DNA of 64,000 nucleotides, taken from positions 1,798,001 to 1,862,000 of the forward strand of contig CM074136.1 of assembly GCA_037178625.1 (NCBI GenBank), in the 5' to 3' direction. How positions within the stretch are numbered: position 1 is the first letter of the stretch; every line of letters begins with the position of its first letter. Under the pieces are notes generated by a model. That model did not search any database. It was not told the origin of the DNA and worked only from the letters and a program-made list of their open reading frames with translations. This document shows positions 20,668 to 31,306 of this stretch, one piece after another. The stretch comes from Skeletonema tropicum. Taxonomy: Eukaryota > Bacillariophyta > Thalassiosirophyceae > Thalassiosirales > Thalassiosiraceae. The translations under genes and the position numbers were made by a program.

Positions 20668-22626
20668 CAGCTGTTTTCACGGATTTTCGGATAGCCGTTC
20701 AAGTTTCGAATTCCTACGTATGTTAGGTACAAATGACGTAGTGAGTCTTATAAAAACCCATTGGGCCGATTTCTCCCAACTCACCCCTCAACAAGAGCCA
20801 CTCCGCGCAAAAAGATGCCAACCATGGCCAAATGCCGGAGCGTACTACGCACAACAAGTTGAATATTTACTCAACCAAAAGGATAAATTAACCTCTCTTG
20901 CATGTCTAGATCCAAAATAGCCAATTAGGTTGACTAAAGATTGTAATCATGAACGATGGTAATACACTTTTTGAATACCTTTTCACACGGCTCATCAGTA
21001 AAAGTGACACTTATCGCGGCAGGTGGATTTGCGACCAGTCGTTGGTAGAGATATTGCACAGACACTATACGAATGTAGATAAAGACAATACCTTACGGAA
21101 CAAACTCGTGCAGCGTCTGAACAAGGCAGCCGGACCTTTCAACAGCAGCAATGTACACAAGATATACCACAAAAATTTCACAACATCATGTCCATTCAAT
21201 TCGTCATTACGCCGGATGGTGCACTATTACTACTTTGGAAAGGGAGAGAAAGTGCCCAACGATTTTTGATTCGAGCAGTGGTCATGCAAAGAAGCGTGTT
21301 GACGGTCTTGATGCAAAGGAAATGAACAAGAATTGGCACTCGACACCATCGCAAGCTAGGAACACCAAAATTGAACGGCAGGAGGGATTTGTCGGGCCAT
21401 ACTACGATGCATCCAATCCAGCAATGGTGACTATCGGTCAAGAACAAACGATGAACTTCACCAGTGAAGATGTCGGCCCATTTTGGCTGACAGCAGAGGA
21501 ACGTGAAAGACAACGGCACGACCGAGAGGTTGAAATACCAGAAGACAAGAGGAAAGAGCGACATAAGGTGAAGAAAGAGCTGATATCGGAGCTGATGGAC
21601 ACCGAGTGGGGGAAAAAGGAAGGAGAAATAAGGTTATGGAAGATGACACATGCTGAGCTAGCAAAAATGGCGCAAGCGTCTAGTATTGATATCAAAATAA
21701 CACCTACCACCAAAATGATATATGGATGGGAGGGCAAGGGTAAGGGACTTCTGCAGATTGCGTATGAACGTGGCTGGATCGATATAGCAACCTTCAGAAA
21801 GGGCAGCTACCAAGTGATGAAGTATGATGATGAGGGTAACTTGGTTCCTGAGCTTTCCCTCCGGCATTTGCTTGCAAACTGCACAGATTTTTTGTCTGAA
21901 CAAAGCCAACTCGAATATGTTTGTGAATCTTTGGGAGTAAGAGCCTTGATTACAACAAAGTATCATGCTGAATACGCTGGTGAGGGTGTCGAATACTCTT
22001 GGGGGTTCTCCAAAGCTCTCTACCGAAGACATCCATTAGCTCAAAAGAAAACGACTGCTGATTTCCTTGCATTGGTCGACAAGTGTATTTCAAGAGAGGT
22101 TCTCACTGTGGATCTCATTCGTAAGTTCAGTGCCAGGGCAAGAGGTTACATGGAGACATATAAGATGTTGGAGATTGAGGCAAAGAATACCAAGGAGACA
22201 GAAGGTAATTCAAGTGAGGATGCACCCATTCCGCACAAGAGAATTGAAACGCTGAAGAAGGTTTTGAAATGTCATCGTGCTGCTATTGACTTTGACAAAT
22301 CTTTCATTATGAAAACTGTCTACGCAAAAGACTTTGATTTCAAGAATGATTTGCTCAAGAAGGAAGAGAAGCTCAACTTTAGTCTCAGAGTAAAACGAGA
22401 GAATACGAAGGTGGAAGCGACGGCAAAGAAGAAATAAACATAGGACAATGTTCATTTATGTCTCTTGGTGGAATATGGCATACGAGGCATTATTTACCAT
22501 GGTCCGGTTGTTGTTCGCAATTGAGAAAGACGGAGGTAGAGTAGCTCCCCAGTTAAGGGGCTTTCAGTACGTTTGTACGTAGGAATAAAAATTCTGCGAT
22601 TATCCGCCAAGATTTGCTAACAGCTG
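20668..22626 (+). mobile_element. DDE (IS630/Tc1-mariner-like) transposon, copy 1, internally deleted
   Basis: The left end CAGCTGTTTTCACGG and right end TTTGCTAACAGCTG are imperfect inverted repeats. A second matched block, ATTCCTACGTA / TACGTAGGAAT, lies about 45 bp inside each end. TA flanks both sides (20666-20667 and 22627-22628), as expected for a TA target duplication. By eye the copy is identical to 24722-26996 over its whole length except for a clean 316-bp internal deletion, so one copy is probably a recent product of the other or of a common source. Confidence 0.75.
20720..22437 (+). pseudogene. Transposase remnant of copy 1
   Basis: Three pieces are seen: a short open frame at 20720-20920, an N-terminal domain frame at 20949-21269, and the catalytic-domain frame from about 21265 to 22437. 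The deletion joins the N-terminal frame (ending at KVPN) directly to FDSSSGHAKKRVDGLDAKEM, but in a different frame, so no fused protein results. The catalytic piece otherwise equals that of copy 2. It should not give a working transposase. Confidence 0.6.
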
Positions 22627-22864
22627 TAGATAATCTTACTAGATATTACGTGTTTAGGTTTTATCCCCCCTAAGTGCCCCCTTTTTCTCACAGCTAACCG
22701 ATCCGATTCCACCATGAACATGCCACCCGCTAGCTCAATACGACGTCCCATACAACATCCAATCCATGACATCGATCGAAATTGATACCCAAAACAGGTG
22801 CCGGATGCCATGCTCTATTAATGCCTAAATTTTCAGCGCTTCGTATAATCTCGATGTCAACCAA

Positions 22865-24328
22865 TTATTCGTTATTTTGTTTGTACTTTCCTCGTGGCCT
22901 CTTCGTATCTCTAGTTTTTGCCATGATATCTTCATTGTTCTGACTCGCTCTCTTCTTCCCAACGGCTTCTGCATGTTTATCTGCGTCTTTGACAAACCTG
23001 CATCTCTCCTCCACTCTCTTCCTTTCCGTTTGATGGAACTGTTCTACCCATTCCTCAATCATCAGAAACAAGTCAGGGTGTGTCTCAAGAGTTTCAAGTC
23101 CATGATCTGCTGCATAATGAAGCTTTGGTGTATCATCATTGTCGTCAACTTGTGCCCTTAGTGCGCGGTGCTTTTCAACTGCATCGTCCATGTCATTTTT
23201 GAAGTTTACCTTGTCTGCAGCTGATGGTTTCTCCGTGTAGAACACTTTGAACACTTTACCCCAACTGCGTAAGAGAGAGATCATTTCGTCACAGGTCTTG
23301 TCAATTTGGTCATCAATATTAGCAACGCTGTCGTCTTTGAACTCACGGAGCATTGCCTTTGCCTCGGTGAAAATATCTTCAGCTTTCTTCATGATATCCT
23401 TCAATGGGCGGCCTTGAAATTTCCTCTTGTGGTAATCCTCTCGCTTCACACCATGATTTCTATATATCCTTTCCATGAGCAAATACCAAGTATCGTCAGC
23501 GCCTTCTGGCGGCTGTTGCTGTTGCTTTGCCACCATTTCCCCCAAGATACGCTTGAAATAATCGTTGCTTGCGTTGTCCGACAAATCAAGATCTGCCAAC
23601 CCATATTTTTCTAGAAGTGGAAACTTTGTGTTGCCCACCGAAGGCCGTTCTGTTGCATGTGGATTGGCAGCTTCGCTGTCAGCGCATTTGTTGCTGTTGA
23701 AATTGTCGCCGACATTATCATTGTTGTCTTTTTCGCAGGTGTCGTCACAGACCCAGTCATCTTCCTCGGGGTAGTTTTGTTCCTCATACCAAACACGCAA
23801 TTCTGCATTTACTCTCCGACCGATCACTTCCATCCCTGGGCAACGAGGCGGATACAGCTTTCCGTCATTCGCCTGTTTTAATACACTGGGGTAACATTTT
23901 TCCCACTTATCTGTTTTTCGTCCTAGACGAATGTACCACCGCGTACTTGATTTCAATGGTGCGGCGGAGACGACCTCTGCATCAATCGTGTGTTCCTCAA
24001 AAAATGCTTTCCATTTATCAGCGCCTGCACAGATGACTTTATCAGCTGCATTTACTTTCACCAACTTACATTGTTCTAATACCCATATCCAGAGGTCATC
24101 GTCTATTCCAGCGAATTTTTGTAATGATAATTTGTTCAATTGTAAAATATTTCCCAACTTGTCGGCGTCCATGATTTGACGTACTTCCGGTGGAGGGTTG
24201 TCCTCATCACGATCCCAGATGCGGTACCAATGGGAAATCATTGAGTACTTGCATATATACAATAGCATACCCGCTAATAATAATTCGGGTTTTTCTCGTG
24301 GACAATCTTTGACGTTGATTGTCTCCAT
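22865..24328 (-). CDS. Unrecognised 487-residue protein between the two transposon copies
   Basis: One uninterrupted frame from 24328 to 22865 starts METINVKDCPREKPELL. The first 180 residues look globular and Trp-rich (ISHWYRIWDRDED, DDDLWIWVLEQCKLV, STRWYIRLGRKTDKWEKCYP). The middle is Asp/Asn-rich and acidic. The last 200 residues are helical and charged (KDIMKKAEDIFTEAKAML), ending in a basic, nuclear-signal-like tail (TRDTKRPRGKYK). No domain was recognised. Codon use looks like that of the neighbouring genes. It is the only intact gene in the interval bracketed by the identical transposons and may be host-derived or a passenger of an older element. Confidence 0.55.
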   Translation of the reverse strand: METINVKDCPREKPELLLAGMLLYICKYSMISHWYRIWDRDEDNPPPEVRQIMDADKLGNILQLNKLSLQKFAGIDDDLWIWVLEQCKLVKVNAADKVICAGADKWKAFFEEHTIDAEVVSAAPLKSSTRWYIRLGRKTDKWEKCYPSVLKQANDGKLYPPRCPGMEVIGRRVNAELRVWYEEQNYPEEDDWVCDDTCEKDNNDNVGDNFNSNKCADSEAANPHATERPSVGNTKFPLLEKYGLADLDLSDNASNDYFKRILGEMVAKQQQQPPEGADDTWYLLMERIYRNHGVKREDYHKRKFQGRPLKDIMKKAEDIFTEAKAMLREFKDDSVANIDDQIDKTCDEMISLLRSWGKVFKVFYTEKPSAADKVNFKNDMDDAVEKHRALRAQVDDNDDTPKLHYAADHGLETLETHPDLFLMIEEWVEQFHQTERKRVEERCRFVKDADKHAEAVGKKRASQNNEDIMAKTRDTKRPRGKYKQNNE

Positions 24329-25002
24329 TGCGCTCGTTGTGTTGAAAAAAGATGGCGAGGTGTGCAGGGTAGTTGTGTTTATGACCGTACTGTGCTGTCT
24401 TGACTGTTCAATGCGTCGTTGCGAAAATTTAACAGTAAGTTGAATATATGGTATAGATTGGATTCGTAAGTTTTCGCAACGGTCTACCGAATGATGCCGT
24501 TGTTATTGGTGGTTATGATGGTAACTTCCTCGATGCTATTGCAGCGCAAATTAAAAAAAAGTCGTGGTGCTGCTTGTTATTTTTGTACGTAAGACGGTAT
24601 GTTATGTGACTGTACATTAGTTTACAAGTAAAAAAATTTAACACGGGATGCGCGATGTGAAATCGGTGTGGGCGGGCTGCGGCCGTCGTGATATAGGCTT
24701 CACATTTCACATCAACAAATACAGCTGTTTTCACGGATTTTCGGATAGCCGTTCAAGTTTCGAATTCCTACGTATGTTAGGTACAAATGACGTAGTGAGT
24801 CTTATAAAAACCCATTGGGCCGATTTCTCCCAACTCACCCCTCAACAAGAGCCACTCCGCGCAAAAAGATGCCAACCATGGCCAAATGCCGGAGCGTACT
24901 ACGCACAACAAGTTGAATATTTACTCAACCAAAAGGATAAATTAACCTCTCTTGCATGTCTAGATCCAAAATAGCCAATTAGGTTGACTAAAGATTGTAA
25001 TC

Positions 25003-25695
25003 ATGAACGATGGTAATACACTTTTTGAATACCTTTTCACACGGCTCATCAGTAAAAGTGACACTTATCGCGGCAGGTGGATTTGCGACCAGTCGTTGGT
25101 AGAGATATTGCACAGACACTATACGAATGTAGATAAAGACAATACCTTACGGAACAAACTCGTGCAGCGTCTGAACAAGGCAGCCGGACCTTTCAACAGC
25201 AGCAATGTACACAAGATATACCACAAAAATTTCACAACATCATGTCCATTCAATTCGTCATTACGCCGGATGGTGCACTATTACTACTTTGGAAAGGGAG
25301 AGAAAGTGCCCAACGAACCAATACGCGCAGCAGAGTTATTGTGCACAGAAATAGAACATATACAGAGTTACAGTGCAACTAATAATCGGCAGCGATCTTG
25401 CAACAAGCCGGAGCAAGTATCATTTCCCGACGATGGATGCGCTGGTAAGAAGAAGAACAAAAATAATGAGAACAAACGTAAAGAAGCAACAAAATCATCA
25501 GCGGCTGCACCAATTACTCCTACTCCACAAAAAAGAACAAGGCGCTCGCAACGACTAGTTGAGCAGCAGCAGAGCCCTCTCGTGCCATTCGTCACCAACG
25601 TGGGTAGAGAGATGAGTATGAATATGTCTTTCTTTTTGATTCGAGCAGTGGTCATGCAAAGAAGCGTGTTGACGGTCTTGATGCAAAGGAAATGA
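25003..25695 (+). CDS. Transposon N-terminal-domain ORF (copy 2)
   Basis: The 230-codon frame starts MNDGNTLFEYLFTRLISK. A compact region rich in aromatic and basic residues (RGRWICDQSLVEILHRHY, LRRMVHYYYFGKGEKVP) could be a DNA-binding domain. It is followed by a basic, low-complexity tail (KKKNKNNENKRKEATKSS). The last 30 codons overlap the catalytic frame out of phase and are unlikely to be real. A preceding 66-codon frame (24774-24974) may be an upstream exon or unrelated. Confidence 0.45.
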   Translation: MNDGNTLFEYLFTRLISKSDTYRGRWICDQSLVEILHRHYTNVDKDNTLRNKLVQRLNKAAGPFNSSNVHKIYHKNFTTSCPFNSSLRRMVHYYYFGKGEKVPNEPIRAAELLCTEIEHIQSYSATNNRQRSCNKPEQVSFPDDGCAGKKKNKNNENKRKEATKSSAAAPITPTPQKRTRRSQRLVEQQQSPLVPFVTNVGREMSMNMSFFLIRAVVMQRSVLTVLMQRK

Positions 25696-26807
25696 ACAAG
25701 AATTGGCACTCGACACCATCGCAAGCTAGGAACACCAAAATTGAACGGCAGGAGGGATTTGTCGGGCCATACTACGATGCATCCAATCCAGCAATGGTGA
25801 CTATCGGTCAAGAACAAACGATGAACTTCACCAGTGAAGATGTCGGCCCATTTTGGCTGACAGCAGAGGAACGTGAAAGACAACGGCACGACCGAGAGGT
25901 TGAAATACCAGAAGACAAGAGGAAAGAGCGACATAAGGTGAAGAAAGAGCTGATATCGGAGCTGATGGACACCGAGTGGGGGAAAAAGGAAGGAGAAATA
26001 AGGTTATGGAAGATGACACATGCTGAGCTAGCAAAAATGGCGCAAGCGTCTAGTATTGATATCAAAATAACACCTACCACCAAAATGATATATGGATGGG
26101 AGGGCAAGGGTAAGGGACTTCTGCAGATTGCGTATGAACGTGGCTGGATCGATATAGCAACCTTCAGAAAGGGCAGCTACCAAGTGATGAAGTATGATGA
26201 TGAGGGTAACTTGGTTCCTGAGCTTTCCCTCCGGCATTTGCTTGCAAACTGCACAGATTTTTTGTCTGAACAAAGCCAACTCGAATATGTTTGTGAATCT
26301 TTGGGAGTAAGAGCCTTGATTACAACAAAGTATCATGCTGAATACGCTGGTGAGGGTGTCGAATACTCTTGGGGGTTCTCCAAAGCTCTCTACCGAAGAC
26401 ATCCATTAGCTCAAAAGAAAACGACTGCTGATTTCCTTGCATTGGTCGACAAGTGTATTTCAAGAGAGGTTCTCACTGTGGATCTCATTCGTAAGTTCAG
26501 TGCCAGGGCAAGAGGTTACATGGAGACATATAAGATGTTGGAGATTGAGGCAAAGAATACCAAGGAGACAGAAGGTAATTCAAGTGAGGATGCACCCATT
26601 CCGCACAAGAGAATTGAAACGCTGAAGAAGGTTTTGAAATGTCATCGTGCTGCTATTGACTTTGACAAATCTTTCATTATGAAAACTGTCTACGCAAAAG
26701 ACTTTGATTTCAAGAATGATTTGCTCAAGAAGGAAGAGAAGCTCAACTTTAGTCTCAGAGTAAAACGAGAGAATACGAAGGTGGAAGCGACGGCAAAGAA
26801 GAAATAA
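25611..26807 (+). CDS. DDE transposase catalytic domain (copy 2)
   Basis: The frame is open from about 25611 (RDEYEYVFLFDSSSGHAKK); the first Met is at 25692. FLFDSSSGH matches the second catalytic Asp strand (D-N-S-x-x-H type). TTKYHAEYAGEGVEYSWGFS carries the final catalytic Glu in the (P/T)KYH-x-E...EY-x-WG setting, and FSARARGYMETY is typical of the C-terminal helix in this family. Both the D and E residues are present. The first catalytic Asp is not seen in this open frame, so function is doubtful unless an exon is missed. The start of the true protein is unknown. Confidence 0.55.
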   Translation, partial: DEYEYVFLFDSSSGHAKKRVDGLDAKEMNKNWHSTPSQARNTKIERQEGFVGPYYDASNPAMVTIGQEQTMNFTSEDVGPFWLTAEERERQRHDREVEIPEDKRKERHKVKKELISELMDTEWGKKEGEIRLWKMTHAELAKMAQASSIDIKITPTTKMIYGWEGKGKGLLQIAYERGWIDIATFRKGSYQVMKYDDEGNLVPELSLRHLLANCTDFLSEQSQLEYVCESLGVRALITTKYHAEYAGEGVEYSWGFSKALYRRHPLAQKKTTADFLALVDKCISREVLTVDLIRKFSARARGYMETYKMLEIEAKNTKETEGNSSEDAPIPHKRIETLKKVLKCHRAAIDFDKSFIMKTVYAKDFDFKNDLLKKEEKLNFSLRVKRENTKVEATAKKK

Positions 26808-27127
26808 ACATAGGACAATGTTCATTTATGTCTCTTGGTGGAATATGGCATACGAGGCATTATTTACCATGGTCCGGTTGTTGTTCGCAATTGAGAAAGA
26901 CGGAGGTAGAGTAGCTCCCCAGTTAAGGGGCTTTCAGTACGTTTGTACGTAGGAATAAAAATTCTGCGATTATCCGCCAAGATTTGCTAACAGCTGTAAT
27001 AAGTACTTCTTGGATGATTGATGATTGAAAATCAGGTAAAGTTGTATCATATCACTTAGGAAATTAGGTAAATGTTGCATTATCGCTACCTAGACATCAT
27101 TGAACCAATAGCTGCGAGATGCAACAT

Positions 27128-28545
27128 CGTTGCCCCTTGCCCTCGCACAGGAATCTGAAGTGACCTGTCGCAGCGCTGCTTGCTACGGCCACGTAGAACC
27201 ATTACTCCAATGGGTCGACCTCTTCCCAACTACACCTCCCTCATTTATCGCCACATCAGGCACATAATCATTGCCTCCATCCTAATATTCGTAGCCGCTC
27301 AATTGCGATCGATTAGAAGTATTAATCATCAATTCATTACTAATCATCAAAATGATGTTGGGATGGCAGTAAACAATAATATTGGTGATCCTCAACTAAG
27401 CCCGGTACAAGTTGCCTTTGGACTTTCTGGCAATCACCCAGGTTTCCTAGCTGAATTTGAAGTTGCATTGAAAAGTGTGCTCCTCAATGCTCCTCTGGAA
27501 CGAAACATTTCAATACACATCCTAGCTGACGAAGACGCATTTGCTAGTCTGAAGGGAATATTTAATCGCACAGAGCTGTCAACGTGGCTGACCCGTAATC
27601 CTACTGAAATCCATGCCTATGATGTGACTCCTGATGTTCCTCAAATGGTGGATGAAATCTACGATGTATTCAAAGCGCATAACTCAGGATTAGGATGGGA
27701 TCAAATACATACATTGGGAACTTACTATCGTCTGTTTCTTGAGAGGTATGTCTCCAATACATCAGCAAAACACATCCTGTACTTGGACACAGATGTTGTC
27801 ATCATGGCCAATCTAGAGGCTCTGTGGGAGCTTGTAGAACGTCAACAACGAAATGTTCTCTTCCACTGGGGAAAGAATATGTGTGCAGGGTTTGTAGTCA
27901 TGAATCTTCAGCGTATAAACAAGATCCTGCCGCTTGCAAAAGGATCTAACTATACAGATGCTGATGGAAAAGTACTAGATTTTCATGATCAAGGCATCCT
28001 CCAAGCTGTCAACATTAGCTATCCCAATGAAGTGAATGTTTTGCCACCTGGGTGGGACATGACTGTAACTGAAATTTGGCAAAAAAAGAATCAGCCGTAT
28101 GATAAGAAGTTTCCAAATGTTGGCATGCTTCATTTCAATGGTGGCGGAAGGTCAAAGGGGGCTTACTTTGGTGGTGAGAATGTTAAAGAGCACAAATTTA
28201 TTTCTAACAAATACAAGAATCTTAGGGATACTTGGGGCAATGCAAAATTTTACGCTACTCTTCCATGGGAATGGGCACGTTATCAGGCAAAGAGTCTGGT
28301 AAGACCAGGCTCAAAAGGGCACTCAATTCAGTTCTTCTTTTCAAAAGGCGTGCAGGGGGGACAGAATATTTCTGAGAGTGAACCTATGCAGTAAACTTGA
28401 TCTAAACATAGCAGCGTTTTGTGCCAAGCATAAGAAGCTTATTTTTGGAGTGTAGCGCAAGAATAATATTTTCTGCGTGACACTTTTTTCACGAACTACT
28501 CATCTTTTCTCGAAGTTGTAGTCGATATAAGTACTTGGACTCAAA
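27128..28545. repeat. Second unit of a 1.4-kb gene duplication
   Basis: 27128-28545 corresponds to 18514-19920 in the same orientation. Similarity begins about 85 bp upstream of the glycosyltransferase start and ends about 150 bp after its stop. Coding identity is high, with scattered substitutions and two small variable patches. The divergence clearly exceeds that of the two transposon copies lying between the units, so the duplication is older than the last transposition. Confidence 0.8.
27210..28394 (+). CDS. GT8-like type II membrane glycosyltransferase, copy 2
   Basis: This is a paralogue of the 18605 gene with the same layout: a signal-anchor helix near residues 17-31 (HIIIASILIFVAAQL), VAFGLSGNHPGFLAEFEV, the DXD strand LYLDTDVVIMANL, HWGKNMCAGFVVMNL and MLHFNGGG. 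Differences from copy 1 cluster in two places: HNSGLGWDQIHTLG versus HNPNYSMDTTHTMG before the DXD strand, and a lengthened Lys/Asn-rich stretch (KEHKFISNKYKNL) near the end. These variable surface patches could change acceptor choice. The ATG at 27210 is preferred over the upstream extension because it aligns with copy 1. Confidence 0.75.
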   Translation: MGRPLPNYTSLIYRHIRHIIIASILIFVAAQLRSIRSINHQFITNHQNDVGMAVNNNIGDPQLSPVQVAFGLSGNHPGFLAEFEVALKSVLLNAPLERNISIHILADEDAFASLKGIFNRTELSTWLTRNPTEIHAYDVTPDVPQMVDEIYDVFKAHNSGLGWDQIHTLGTYYRLFLERYVSNTSAKHILYLDTDVVIMANLEALWELVERQQRNVLFHWGKNMCAGFVVMNLQRINKILPLAKGSNYTDADGKVLDFHDQGILQAVNISYPNEVNVLPPGWDMTVTEIWQKKNQPYDKKFPNVGMLHFNGGGRSKGAYFGGENVKEHKFISNKYKNLRDTWGNAKFYATLPWEWARYQAKSLVRPGSKGHSIQFFFSKGVQGGQNISESEPMQ

Positions 28546-28970
28546 TCATACATTATGAACACATCGTTGTTACCGAAATAATCTGCTGCTGCTGTTCAAT
28601 TGTCGAGATTTCTCATTCACATACCACCATATACTTTTGCTTCAGTCAATGCCTTTTAAGTAGATGCACTCCTTCTCAAGATAATCTCAAAACAAGAGCA
28701 AAAACGCGCCGCTTCCGAACTTTGAGGTGATCCTATCGGGCAATTACCCCGTTTTTGGTGTCATTGCCCCAAGAAACCCCCCAAGTAAGACAAGCAATTA
28801 GCATATTACATAGTAAATATCACAGGAAATTTTAAAAAGAGGCAGAATCATCGAGGGCAGATCTTTTTTCCCCGATTTATTCGGAATAATTATCATCCTT
28901 CAAGCAGGCCGGCAGCACATGCTGGGCATGCCACTCCTGTTGTGAACGAAGAAGAGATACGGCGACAACG

Positions 28971-30996
28971 ATGCAGACTGAAGCAGTCATCCCCGAAGAG
29001 GACTCGAAGCCTCCAGCCAGGCGGCCTCGCCGTAAAGCAGCTCTCAAAAGCGAGGAGCTCATTGCTGGCATGACGATGAAGGAGACGCAGGAGGACGATG
29101 TCGATGATGTCAAGAAACCTCCAGCCAAAAAGCCTCGGCGCAAGAAGGGAGCGCTCAAAAGTGAAGAGCAAACGGACAATGACGCTGCGCCTCCGGTATT
29201 CATCAATGTTGATGCAATGGTAAATGTCATGGAGTTCTTGCCGCCTCGCTCACTGTACAATGTTGCTCTAACATGCAAATCACTCCGAGAAATGGTCACT
29301 ACCAAGATGGTCGTTCAATCTGCACTCATTCACGGTGGACACGCCAAAAAGACAATGGAGGAGCTTTACAACATGATGAGCAATCATTCCATTCACGTTC
29401 CAAGCCCTCTCCGTCTCTTGCAATTGGCCAACGGGAAGCGCTGTGAGTTCTGTGAAAAGAGTGTCAACAGTCTTTATAGTGGGCTAAACATAGCAGCATT
29501 CTCCTGCTGGGATTGTTTGACCAAAGGTGATGATCCTCTCACACGTGCGTGGAAAACTACGTGGAGTAGATACTACAGAAACCCTGTATTTCGAACAATC
29601 TTCAATCATCCGCGTGTTACATTCCGAGATAAGTCCAAAGGAAAATTTCTTTGGATTACGGATCGTCTGGATGCCAAGGGAAACAAGTTTGGTCCTATTG
29701 TTCGTTGGAAGGATATGTAAGTGTCAAAGGTGTCATTCACTTCTTGTTCTGCTCCATGCATGCATGTTACTCAAGTGTTCATCTTTAATCAACTCTTATT
29801 TGAACAGTGATGATATGGCGAACAGTACGGAAGGAAGGAACGCTACTGCTGCAGCCAAAACCGCTGGATACCCGTCGGTAACGACAGCTGTGGATGCTTT
29901 GACCAATCCTGAGTGGATTGATCGATATTTGACCGACACTCTGGGCGCACCTCCAAAGGAAGAATACTCTGAATTCATTGACGCGTATACTGACATCACT
30001 GACAGGGCGCGAAGGGTTGCCATAGAGAAGGAGAATATCAAGCGTGACAAGAAGAAGAAGGCAAAGCAGGAGGAGAAAAGGAAGTCAATCACTGACAAGT
30101 TTGTGTCTGATCTTACGGCTCTCATCGATGAGCCTCTTCGCGAGAGGGTAATGGAGAAAAGTTCATCTTCCTTGTATAGGTACCATAGAACCTTTGTAAC
30201 TCCTTTTGTTGAGGATTTGACGAGTCCTTACCTTCGTGCTGTTAGCAGCATCAAGAAGAATACACCCGCTGAGTTGGCCAGACAAATCAATGCGCTACTT
30301 CAAGGTTTGGATCAGCTGTTTGCCTTGGATTTCTTGTCAGATGATGATGCATTTGAAGGTGCCGTGAAGGAACTTTTCCTTCTAACGTTTCCTAATAAGG
30401 AGGCACTTTTCAGAAAGAGACGCTACGGCAATGACAACGTGATTGATTCCGAGTTTGCTGGCTTCGTGAAGGGTGGCCAATTCTTCAAAGCATTGAGTGT
30501 GTTGTGCGGTTTTGATAATATGAGCTCTACGATACTAGCAACTGAGCCATCTGCCTCCTTGGTAAAGTCGTGTAATTATCTCACTGAATTCTACTTCAAG
30601 AAGTTAGCGCAGAGAGCTTGGAAAAAGCACTTTGACGACCTCAAGGAGACGAAGGATTCATCCCATTCATCTACCACACGCGCCGAAGCGTTCCAAGAGA
30701 CTCACAATTACTTTGGACAGGTGATGGCAAGGCTAGATGAGTACTCCACATGGTTAGAGGCCAAGCGTGAGGCTGCCAAGACTGAGGAAGAATTGAGTGT
30801 TTGGCAACGCGAAGGCAAGGTCAAGTCAATGCTGCAAGACGTTGTAAGCGGCTACGATGCAGATGCTTTTGACTATTTTTTAGACAATGATTTTGACGTC
30901 ATGTTCAAGTATCAAACAGCAGATTACCTCTCCCGTAGGTTGATTCGTACATTTTATAGGAGGGCGAAAGAAGATAGGGAGGCTAAACAAGATTGA
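28971..30996 (+). CDS. F-box-like protein with a Cys-pair motif
   Basis: Two exons, 28971-29716 and 29808-30996, are joined by a canonical intron (AT^GTAAGTGTC to GAACAG). The product is about 644 residues. The N-terminus carries a repeated basic unit (KPPARRPRRKAALKSEE and KPPAKKPRRKKGALKSEE), probably nuclear signals. An F-box-like helix pair follows (VNVMEFLPPRSLYNVALTCK), which in other proteins binds SKP1 in SCF ubiquitin ligases. Then comes CEFCEKS...FSCWDC, possibly a small zinc site. Exon 2 is helical and highly charged (KRDKKKKAKQEEKRKS near its start) without a recognised substrate domain. The F-box call is by pattern only. Confidence 0.6.
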
Positions 30997-31306
30997 GCAG
31001 ATCATCATACGGTACGCATGTTGACTATCATACAGACACAATGAATTTGTGCCTCGTCATTTCATCATGACTCCACTGCCTGCAGCTGCTTTCCATACAG
31101 CGATGGTTCATCCTGTAATGTAAGAAGCTTGAATAAAGTAGAGACATCCTTTATTCATATCTTTCTACGGCAGCAAAGTGATCATTACGCATCCCATTAG
31201 TACCTCTTCTATCATTTACATCGTACTATATTCATTTCTATACCCCTCCTATCTACTTTTCTTCTTTTTTCTCTTCTAATCTCTCTCTCTCCCTCTCTTA
31301 CCCATA

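Larger units (their letters stand above)
24722..26996 (+). mobile_element. DDE (IS630/Tc1-mariner-like) transposon, copy 2, longer form
   Basis: It has the same ends and TA flanks (24720-24721 and 26997-26998) as copy 1, in the same orientation and 4.05 kb downstream. It keeps 316 bp (25317-25632) that copy 1 lacks. That segment encodes a Lys/Arg-rich stretch, plausibly a nuclear-localisation or DNA-binding linker. Even this copy seems incomplete, because the region that should hold the first catalytic Asp could not be found between the N-terminal and catalytic frames. Confidence 0.75.

Noticed and set aside
25317..25632. 316-bp difference between transposon copies as an intron
   Set aside because: The boundaries lack GT-AG, and copy 1 without it does not gain an open joined frame.
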